In this document: positions 1-5,964 of the stretch, one piece after another
Layout of the letters: every line of letters begins with the position of its first letter
Position numbering within the stretch: position 1 is the stretch's first letter
Source: DASWJZ01 sp964487455
GTDB taxonomy: Bacteria > Pseudomonadota > Alphaproteobacteria > Rhizobiales > Afifellaceae
Direction of reading: 5' to 3'
Assembly (NCBI GenBank): GCA_964487455.1
Contig: CAZARE010000273.1
Coordinates: 1-17,404 of the forward strand
DNA: 17,404 bases
Made by a program: the position numbers and the translations under genes
Notes under the pieces: generated by a model
What the model saw: the letters and a program-made list of their open reading frames with translations, nothing else
The model's database searches: none
What the model was told of the DNA's origin: nothing

Positions 1-3
1 CCC

Positions 4-315
4 ATGAAGCCCGCTGTCGCCTACTACCGGGTCTCCACCGAGCGGCAGCGGAAGTCCGGGCTGGGCATCGAGGCCCAGAGGGAGGCCGTCGCCCGCTTCG
101 CCGCACAGGAAGGCTTCGAGCTGGCTGCCACGTTCACCGAAGCGGAGAGCGGCAAGGGCCCCGATGCGCTCGACCGGCGCCCGCAGCTCGCCGCCGCACT
201 CGCCGCGACCTGCGCAAACGAAGCGGTGGCCACTACGTCAGAACACCGGGGTCTCGCGATAGACGCCCCAGACGGTCTTCAACTTCTCCACGATGTCGCC
301 CATGGTGGCGCCTGA
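4..315 (+). pseudogene. Truncated serine recombinase (resolvase N-terminal fragment)
   Basis: The first ~67 residues read as the N-terminal catalytic domain of a serine site-specific recombinase. The motif YYRVSTERQ contains the expected nucleophilic serine (S11), followed by a GLGIEAQREAV segment and an ALDRRPQLAAALAA segment typical of small phage or transposon resolvases. Family resemblance stops near position 207, before the remaining catalytic arginines and the DNA-binding domain. The open frame then runs on without meaning, antisense into the 3' end of the convergent mutase gene, and stops at 315. It is therefore a broken remnant that should have no recombinase activity. Its breakpoint lies only about 30 bp from the mutase stop codon, so it probably marks an insertion or recombination junction. 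The ATG at 4 sits at the window edge, so its ribosome binding site cannot be judged. Confidence 0.75.
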
Positions 316-1929
316 ACGCACCAATTCGATTGTCACCGGCAAGATATTCTGATTCTCGTCCTTCGCCACCTCGACAAGCCTGACGAGCAGCGACTGCAAG
401 GCTGCTTCATCACGCTCCGCACGTACACGACGCGTGCGGGCGATCTGACGTTCTGCCGTTGTGGGATCGTAGGGGTGGACTGCGATATCTTCGTTCACGC
501 CCTCCATCACGTATTGATTGACGCCGATCACCGGCTTGTCACCCGACTGCTTCTTGAGCGCCGTTTCATAGGCGAAATCGGCGATATGCTTCTGGAACCA
601 TCCCTCCTCGATGAGCTTAATCGTTCCGCCACGCTCGTCGATCTCCTCCAGGATCTCGAATATCCGTTTCTCGTATTCCGTGGTCAGCGACTCCACGTAG
701 TAAGACCCACCAAGCGGATCGACGACCTGGGTGACGTTCGTCTCATCGGCGATGACCTGTTGCGTGCGCAGCGCAAGCAGCATCGCCTCCTCTGTGGGAA
801 TTGCAAAAGCCTCGTCAAAGCCGTTCGTGTGCAGCGATTGAGTCCCGCCCAGGACAGCAGAGAGCGCCTGCATCGCGGTGCGCACGATATTCACCATGTA
901 TTGCGGCTTCGTAAGCGATGCGGCGGCGGTCTGAGTGTGGAATCGAAGTCGCATCGACTCCGGCTTGGTCGCGCCGAAGCGGTTCTTCATGATCTTCGCG
1001 TAGCAGCGCCTGAGCGCGCGGAACTTGGCGATCTCTTCGAAGAAATCCGCCTGGCTCACGAAGAAGAAGGCAAGTCGTGGCGCGAAGTCGTCGACGGCGA
1101 GGCCGGTCTTCATAACTTCCTCGACATAAACGATGAGGTTGGCGAGGGTGAACGCCGCCTCGTGCAGCGGCGAGGCGCCAGCCTCCGAGATGTGATAACC
1201 TGAGATGTTTATCGGGTTGTAGCGCTTCATGTTTTGCGCCGAGTAAGCGATCAGGTCGCGGACGATGCGCACCGAGGGAGCGATCGGGAAGATGTACTCC
1301 TTCTGCGCCATGTACTCCTTCAGGATGTCGGCCTGGACAGTGCCCGACAGCTTGTTCAGGTCGTACCCGCGTTTCTCCGCGAGGACGACGTACATGGCGA
1401 AAAGAATCCAAGCGGTCGGATTGATCGTCAGGGAGACCGAGATGCGCTCCAGGTCGATGCCGTCGAGCAGCGCCTCCATGTCTGCGAGGGTGTCGATCGC
1501 GACGCCCTCTCTCCCCACCTCGCCGTCCGACATGGGGTGGTCGCTGTCGTAGCCCATCAGGGTCGGCATATCGAAATCGGTCGAAATGCCTGTTTGACCC
1601 TGCTCGATCAGGTACTTGAAACGCCGGTTCGTATCCTCGCCGGTGCCGAAGCCGGCGATCTGCCGCATCGTCCAAGTGCGGCCGCGATACATGGTCGGAT
1701 ACGGTCCGCGTGCGTACGGATATCTTCCAGGAAGCCCGATATCCTCCGTCGGCGTCGCGGCGACATCGGCTGCCGTATAGACGCGTTTCACTGGTATCTT
1801 GCCCAGCGTATCGAAATACTCCCGGCGTTCCGGCGCACGCTTGATGAACTCGGCGACCTCGGTCTCCTCCCAGTCTCGGACCTGACGCTCAAGTTCCTGC
1901 ATGGAGATTTGATAGGTCGTTTCAGACAT
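238..1929 (-). CDS. hcmA: 2-hydroxyisobutyryl-CoA mutase, large (substrate-binding) subunit
   Basis: A 563-aa protein of the methylmalonyl-CoA mutase alpha family lacking the C-terminal B12 domain, which is encoded separately at 4335-4742. It should bind acyl-CoA in its TIM barrel and, with adenosylcobalamin on the small subunit, interconvert 2-hydroxyisobutyryl-CoA and 3-hydroxybutyryl-CoA. The evidence for substrate is I91 (in RQIAGF) and D118 (in STDFDMPT). These align with Ile90 and Asp117 of Aquincola tertiaricarbonis HcmA; methylmalonyl- and isobutyryl-CoA mutases carry an aromatic residue and no Asp there. Overall sequence and length also fit HcmA as I remember it, including the C-terminal end YRETPVF. 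I chose the ATG at 1929 over an upstream GTG at 1938 because a GAGAGGTGAG Shine-Dalgarno lies just before it. It overlaps the meaH stop by 8 nt. No terminator is visible after the stop, where the recombinase remnant begins. Confidence 0.9.
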   Translation of the reverse strand: MSETTYQISMQELERQVRDWEETEVAEFIKRAPERREYFDTLGKIPVKRVYTAADVAATPTEDIGLPGRYPYARGPYPTMYRGRTWTMRQIAGFGTGEDTNRRFKYLIEQGQTGISTDFDMPTLMGYDSDHPMSDGEVGREGVAIDTLADMEALLDGIDLERISVSLTINPTAWILFAMYVVLAEKRGYDLNKLSGTVQADILKEYMAQKEYIFPIAPSVRIVRDLIAYSAQNMKRYNPINISGYHISEAGASPLHEAAFTLANLIVYVEEVMKTGLAVDDFAPRLAFFFVSQADFFEEIAKFRALRRCYAKIMKNRFGATKPESMRLRFHTQTAAASLTKPQYMVNIVRTAMQALSAVLGGTQSLHTNGFDEAFAIPTEEAMLLALRTQQVIADETNVTQVVDPLGGSYYVESLTTEYEKRIFEILEEIDERGGTIKLIEEGWFQKHIADFAYETALKKQSGDKPVIGVNQYVMEGVNEDIAVHPYDPTTAERQIARTRRVRAERDEAALQSLLVRLVEVAKDENQNILPVTIELVRSGATMGDIVEKLKTVWGVYRETPVF

Positions 1930-2896
1930 CTTTCTCACCTCTCATGAACTTGTGCACGATGGCGCTCGCCGCCTCGTACGGACCGGAATCGCGGATGCTG
2001 ATCTTTGCCGCCGTCTCCTCCTTGTTGGAGAAGAGCATAGTACGGAACTCTTCCAGTGCGAGCATCTCAGCCGTCTTCTTCAGCCGAAACCAGGCAATTG
2101 CCGTGCGCCTCTGCTCGCCGGCCTCTCCGGTGACAGCGTCGCGATGGCGGTCGAGGGCGGAAAGCAACTCATCGAAACCCTCGCCGTTGAGCGAGGAAAC
2201 GCCGATCACAGGCGGCCGCCAAGTGCCGTCGCGCGGTCGCTGATCCTTCAGCATCATCTTCAGGTCGGTCAGGGTGCGGTTGGCGTCGGAGCGGTCGCAT
2301 TTCGACACCACGTGAACGTCGGCTATTTCAAGTATCCCGGCCTTGAGTGCCTGAACCTCGTCGCCGAGCCCCGGCGCCGAGACCACAACAGTCGTGTGCG
2401 AGGCATTGGCGATCTCCACCTCATCCTGGCCCACGCCAACCGTCTCGATGATAATGACGTCGAAGCCGGCGACGTCCAGGATGTCGATCGCGTCAAGCGT
2501 GGCATGGGCCATCCCGCCCACGGCTCCATGCGTTGCCATGGAGCGAATGAAAACTCCTGGATCGATGCCGAGCTCGGCCATACGGACGCGATCACCGAGT
2601 ATCGCCCCGCCCGAATAGGGGCTGGAGGGGTCGACTGCGACAACGGCGACGCGCTGATCCCGCGCCCGCAGCCTGGCGACCAGCTTTGCCACAAGCGTCG
2701 ATTTCCCGGATCCCGGAACGCCGGTGACCCCAATCACGTGAGCGCGTCCCGCCTTGCGGTAAATCTCGCCGAGAGCGTCCCGCGCCTCGGCACTCCCCGC
2801 CTCGGCACGCGAAATAAGGCGCGCAACCGCGGGGACTGCCCCGTTCTCGATCCGCGCAACAAGGTCGTTTGACGGCGTATACGGCCGAGCCGTCAC
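1922..2896 (-). CDS. meaH: MeaB/ArgK-type G3E GTPase, mutase chaperone
   Basis: A 324-aa P-loop GTPase of the MeaB/ArgK/MMAA family. These proteins gate adenosylcobalamin loading into acyl-CoA mutases and remove damaged cofactor. The Walker A motif GVPGSGKST spans residues 59-67, followed by VDPSSPYSGGAILGDRVRM (88-106), a family hallmark, and the ETVGVGQDE switch region at 151-159. The guanine-specificity motif, usually NKxD, reads SKCD at 198-201, an unusual Asn-to-Ser change. The start is GTG at 2894-2896, overlapping the hcl stop as GTGA, which indicates translational coupling. Position between the ligase and the large subunit of the 2-hydroxyisobutyryl-CoA mutase argues for a dedicated chaperone, called MeaH in the Aquincola system, rather than a general methylmalonyl-CoA mutase partner. 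Family assignment is firm; the dedicated partner is inferred from context. Confidence 0.88.
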   Translation of the reverse strand: MTARPYTPSNDLVARIENGAVPAVARLISRAEAGSAEARDALGEIYRKAGRAHVIGVTGVPGSGKSTLVAKLVARLRARDQRVAVVAVDPSSPYSGGAILGDRVRMAELGIDPGVFIRSMATHGAVGGMAHATLDAIDILDVAGFDVIIIETVGVGQDEVEIANASHTTVVVSAPGLGDEVQALKAGILEIADVHVVSKCDRSDANRTLTDLKMMLKDQRPRDGTWRPPVIGVSSLNGEGFDELLSALDRHRDAVTGEAGEQRRTAIAWFRLKKTAEMLALEEFRTMLFSNKEETAAKISIRDSGPYEAASAIVHKFMRGEKDV

Positions 2897-4338
2897 GAAG
2901 ACGTGCCTTCCAGTTGACGAAGCACGTCACGCAGGACCTCCCGGTCGTCGATCACCCGTCGCGCCTTGAAATCCGTCCGCTCGATGGTGTTCGGCCCGAC
3001 GATTTCCACGCTCGCGCGCAGCCCGAGAAGCGTCTGGAGACCACCTGTCACCTCGTGGCGGAATGCATTCCGAGAATCCGTGTCATTCCAAACGGACTCG
3101 TCTGCCTCCACACGCACCGCGATCTCATCCATCGCGCCCTCGCGCGATATGATGATGCGGTGCTCGCCGCCATAGCCCGTAGTGGCGTTGAGCGCTGAGT
3201 CGATTTCGCTGGGATAGACATTCTCGCCGCGCACCGTGATCATGTCGTCGACACGGCCGATGATGCCCATCGGCAGCCGCGGATAGGTGCGTCCGCAGGG
3301 CGTCGGCCCGTCTTCCCAAAGTGTCAGATCGCCGGAGAACAGCCGGATCATAGGCTGAGAGGTCCTTTCTAGGTGGGTATAGACCGGCGTGCCGCGCGAT
3401 CCGTAGGGCACGCGCTCAAAAGTTGCCGGATCGCAGACCTCGGTGTAGACCACATCCTGCCAACAGAGCATGCCCCCCGTTTCGGACGAGCCTGCGATGT
3501 TCATCCAGGGCGTCATCTCCCCCATTGAGCCGGTGTCTATGACCTTTGCACCGTAGGCCGCTTCTATCCGGCTCTTGACCGCCGGGATCGAAGCGCCGGG
3601 TTCACCGGAGAAGAATAGAATCCGCAGCCCGAACTCGCGCGGATCGAGACCGTTCTGCCACGCCGTATCCGCAAGATGCAGAGCATAGGTCGGCGTTCCA
3701 TAAAAGGCGGCCGGTTTCAGCATGTTGAGCCACTGCGCGCAGCGCGCCGTCATGCCCCCCGCACCGGCGCCAAACGGGAACGACTTGGCACGCAGGCGCT
3801 CTGCCCCCGCAAGCGCGCCCCAGCTCCCGACATAGAGGCTGAAGATGGCAGCAACGCAAACAATGTCATTCGGGCGCAGGCCCATCCCCCACATGATACG
3901 GGCGTGCGCATTGGAGATGGCGCTCCAGTCGTCGCGGCTGATGGCAAAGGCCGTCGGGCGGCCGGTCGTGCCGCTGGTGCCGTGGATGTGGTGTACCTCG
4001 CTCTCAGGCACGCAAAGATAATCGCCGAAGGGAGGATGGGCGTTCTGCGAGGCGCGCAGTTCTGCCTTCGTCACCACCGGGACGCGGCGGTTGAAATCCT
4101 CCAACGTCCTTAGCATCGACGGGTGGAATCCCCCCTCGTCCCATTTGCGTTTGTAGAATGGCGCGTGCGCGTACGCGTAGGTACATACCTCTTTCAGCCG
4201 CTCCAGTATGGCAGCCTCACGGTCGGACGAGTGCATGGTCTCCCGAACAGGAAGCCAGTAGCGGCTCTCGGAAGGCGGGATATAGCTGTCGTCGTAGGCA
4301 GGCGGGAAGCTCCAGGCCTCCATACGCTGCGTACTCAT
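2893..4338 (-). CDS. hcl: 2-hydroxyisobutyrate-CoA ligase (PaaK-type AMP-forming acyl-CoA synthetase)
   Basis: A 481-aa adenylate-forming enzyme of the phenylacetate-CoA ligase (PaaK) branch. It should activate a carboxylic acid to its CoA thioester with ATP. The phosphate-binding loop HGTSGTTGRPT is at 119-129, the core FYGTPTY at 212-218, the ribose-binding Asp in SGDLT at 335-339, and the hinge GRVDDMI at 361-367. The catalytic lysine is most likely K458 in DFKARR, near the C-terminus. Length is a little above the usual ~430-440 aa of PaaK because of an N-terminal extension. It starts with ATG overlapping the hcmB stop as ATGA, and its stop overlaps the meaH GTG. Placement between the two mutase subunits points to 2-hydroxyisobutyrate as substrate. 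That substrate is an inference from context; the enzyme family is clear. Confidence 0.85.
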   Translation of the reverse strand: MSTQRMEAWSFPPAYDDSYIPPSESRYWLPVRETMHSSDREAAILERLKEVCTYAYAHAPFYKRKWDEGGFHPSMLRTLEDFNRRVPVVTKAELRASQNAHPPFGDYLCVPESEVHHIHGTSGTTGRPTAFAISRDDWSAISNAHARIMWGMGLRPNDIVCVAAIFSLYVGSWGALAGAERLRAKSFPFGAGAGGMTARCAQWLNMLKPAAFYGTPTYALHLADTAWQNGLDPREFGLRILFFSGEPGASIPAVKSRIEAAYGAKVIDTGSMGEMTPWMNIAGSSETGGMLCWQDVVYTEVCDPATFERVPYGSRGTPVYTHLERTSQPMIRLFSGDLTLWEDGPTPCGRTYPRLPMGIIGRVDDMITVRGENVYPSEIDSALNATTGYGGEHRIIISREGAMDEIAVRVEADESVWNDTDSRNAFRHEVTGGLQTLLGLRASVEIVGPNTIERTDFKARRVIDDREVLRDVLRQLEGTSS

Positions 4339-4742
4339 CGCGGGCCCCGCTCTGTCACAAGTTGCTTGAGCCGCTCCACGATCGCCTGAGGTGGGGTGTC
4401 CTGCAGCATTATCTCCGCCACACCCATCTTCTTCAGCTCGACAACATCCTCATCCGGCATGACGCCGCCGGCGACGACGATGACGTCGTCCGCGCCGTGC
4501 TCGCTGAGAAGCTCAAATATTCTTGGAAAGACGGTCATCTGCACGCCAGACAGGAGGCTGACGCCGAGCACATCGACATCTTCCTGGACGGTGGCGTTGA
4601 CGACTTCCTCCGGCGTCCGATGCAGCCCGGAATAGACGACATCCATGCCCGCGTCGCGCAACGTGCGGGCCACCACCTTGACGCCGCGGTCGTGCCCGTC
4701 GAGGCCAACCTTTGCCAGCAGCACTCGGATGGGCTGCGCCAT
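4335..4742 (-). CDS. hcmB: 2-hydroxyisobutyryl-CoA mutase, small (B12-binding) subunit
   Basis: A 135-aa stand-alone cobalamin-binding domain. The base-off/His-on motif is D15-G-H17-D-R-G20, where H17 should be the lower axial cobalt ligand. It is followed by S62-L-L64 and the GG pair at 92-93 that cradle the nucleotide tail. It must assemble with the large subunit encoded at the other end of the operon. Two adjacent ATG codons exist. AAGGAG lies 2 nt from the first (4745) and 5 nt from the second (4742), so I prefer the second. This is the first gene of a four-gene operon, and its promoter should lie in the 115-bp divergent region shared with the GntR regulator. The ending TPPQAIVERLKQLV and overall length resemble Aquincola HcmB. 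The split-subunit arrangement also occurs in isobutyryl-CoA mutases, so the substrate rests on the large subunit. Confidence 0.9.
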   Translation of the reverse strand: MAQPIRVLLAKVGLDGHDRGVKVVARTLRDAGMDVVYSGLHRTPEEVVNATVQEDVDVLGVSLLSGVQMTVFPRIFELLSEHGADDVIVVAGGVMPDEDVVELKKMGVAEIMLQDTPPQAIVERLKQLVTERGPR

Positions 4743-4752
4743 CATCGCTCCT

Positions 4753-4777
4753 TAGACGCGTTAGTTTTCCTAGACGC
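4753..4777. repeat. Tandem TAGACGC direct repeats upstream of hcmB
   Basis: TAGACGC occurs at 4753-4759 and again at 4771-4777, giving an 18-bp repeat period. Both copies fall in the 5' leader or promoter of hcmB, between its Shine-Dalgarno and the GntR palindrome. The second copy is flanked by CCTA and TAGG, so it is also part of a short inverted repeat. They could be extra regulator half-sites, but the sequence alone does not show this. Confidence 0.35.
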
Positions 4778-4788
4778 ATAGGTTCGCA

Positions 4789-4802
4789 TTTCGTATACGA
4801 AA
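4789..4802. promoter_or_regulatory. Probable GntR/FCD operator in hcmB-gntR divergent region
   Basis: TTTCGTATACGAAA is a perfect 14-bp palindrome centred on GTATAC. Palindromes with a GTATAC core are typical operators of FCD-type GntR regulators, and such a regulator starts 59 bp away at 4861. The site lies about 45 bp upstream of the hcmB start. On the minus strand its TATACG can be read as a -10-like element, so bound regulator would block transcription. The palindrome is seen directly; regulator binding and repression are inferred. Confidence 0.6.
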
Positions 4803-4860
4803 CCTGCGCGGCAGTCCACTTCGATTCCGGATGGGTCCGCTAGCTTGAGGCGAGGGTTTC

Positions 4861-5502
4861 GTGGACGCGATCGCACCGACAAAATCGCTCGTGGAAATGA
4901 CCTACGACGCACTGGTGGATGCGATCTGCGCCGGCGTCTTCAAACCCGGCGAGCGGCTGACCCAAGACGAAATCGCTGAACGGCTCAACGTGTCGCGCCA
5001 GCCTGTCAACAACGCAATCGCGATGCTGAGAGCCCAGCGGCTGGTGATTGATACCGGACGGCGCGGCGTCGAAGTTGCTCCCGTCGACAGGAGACTCTTT
5101 GAATCGATCTATGAGTTCCGCTCCGTGGTCGAGCCGCTTGCCGTACAGCTAGCCACGCCACGCCTCAATTCAGCCGCGATACGACGGGGTCGAGCGATCG
5201 TCGAGAGAGGGTCAGCACTGGTGCAGAAGGGCGACCCAAAGGCCGTCCTTCAGGCCGACATCGATTTCCACACACTTATCTACCAATCGAGCGGCAATCA
5301 GATCATCGTGGACACGATGCGGCTCAACTGGCTGCATCTCAGGAGGTCAATGGGCGAAGTGTTGCGCTTTCCGGGCATGACGATCCATGTCTGGAAGGAG
5401 CACAAGGAGATATTCGAGGCCATGGCAGCAGGCGACGTCGCAACCGCAGCCAAAAAGATGCGCAGTCATATTGTGGAGGCGCCGAAGCGCGTGATGAGGT
5501 AG
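4861..5502 (+). CDS. GntR-family transcriptional regulator, FCD (FadR/VanR) type
   Basis: A 213-aa regulator. Residues ~8-75 form a winged helix-turn-helix, with LTQDEIAERLNVSRQPVNNA as the recognition region and DTGRRGVEV as the wing. Residues ~80-205 form an all-helical FCD ligand-binding domain. Probable metal/ligand residues are D133 and H137 (DIDFH), H181 (EHKEIFEA) and H203 (RSHI). The start is GTG at 4861, preceded by a GAGGCGAGGG purine-rich stretch. It is divergent from the hcm operon across 115 bp that contain a perfect GTATAC-centred palindrome. It probably represses the hcm genes until 2-hydroxyisobutyrate or its CoA ester appears; the effector is inferred from the neighbours. FCD proteins often sense small carboxylic acids, which suits this context. 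Confidence 0.88.
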   Translation: MDAIAPTKSLVEMTYDALVDAICAGVFKPGERLTQDEIAERLNVSRQPVNNAIAMLRAQRLVIDTGRRGVEVAPVDRRLFESIYEFRSVVEPLAVQLATPRLNSAAIRRGRAIVERGSALVQKGDPKAVLQADIDFHTLIYQSSGNQIIVDTMRLNWLHLRRSMGEVLRFPGMTIHVWKEHKEIFEAMAAGDVATAAKKMRSHIVEAPKRVMR

Positions 5503-5964
5503 AAGTCCCGGCCGCTTCGTTGAGTTGTTGCGGCCCGCTGCGGGGTGAGAAACCCGCTTCACCGCCCGTTCCACGCGAGATCGATTGGCTCGGTGGCTGG
5601 GCGGGCCCTTTGATGGTTCCCACGTCATGCGGAGTTCGTCGTCATCAAGCGTCGGAAACCCAGATGGCCCCGAAACCGTTGAAGAAATGAGCAACCGCGG
5701 GCGATAGTGGTTCTGAGTTCGCCCTGCGGCCAGGAGATTCACCGGAGTGGCGTGGCCAAGCGTCTCGCCACTCCTTTCTCCTAATGGGCGGAGCGGTCGA
5801 TCTGGCGCGCTATGCGCGCTACAAGGCCGATCTTTCCAACACGCTGCCTAGTCGGCTTGAACGACCGCTTCGGCGAGCGGGCGATGGCACGTGTCGACTG
5901 TGAGGAACCTGCTCGCTCGATCAGAGCAAGCCGCCGAAGCCTAGCCTTTTGTTACTGCGGAGGC
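5503..5964. other. Intergenic spacer without a convincing gene
   Basis: This ~460-bp stretch separates the GntR regulator from the convergent monooxygenase gene. Short open frames exist on both strands, but none has a recognisable domain, a good Shine-Dalgarno or a plausible start. It holds several inverted repeats: GCGGG/CCCGC at 5540-5557, GGAGTGGCG/CGCCACTCC at 5744-5774, and GCTTCGGCG/CGCCGAAGC at 5867-5875 and 5932-5940. A hairpin at 5911-5931 is also present. The mixture suggests terminators for two convergent units plus possible debris of a lost gene or insertion sequence, but I cannot identify a parent element. Confidence 0.5.
5744..5774 (+). terminator. Possible terminator stem-loop downstream of gntR
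   Basis: GGAGTGGCG (5744-5752) pairs perfectly with CGCCACTCC (5766-5774) around a 13-nt loop, followed by TTTCTCC. It lies about 240 bp after the regulator stop, between convergent units. The 9-bp GC-rich stem is solid, but the U-run is short and the distance is long, so termination is only a possibility. Confidence 0.35.

Noticed and set aside
238..1929. Methylmalonyl-CoA or isobutyryl-CoA mutase as the product
   Set aside because: The Ile91 and Asp118 pair and the neighbouring ligase fit 2-hydroxyisobutyryl-CoA mutase better, so the generic calls were set aside.
5347..5742. Minus-strand open frame of 131 codons after gntR
   Set aside because: It briefly looked like a transposase or hypothetical remnant, but overlaps the gntR 3' end and shows no motif I can name. 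Not called.
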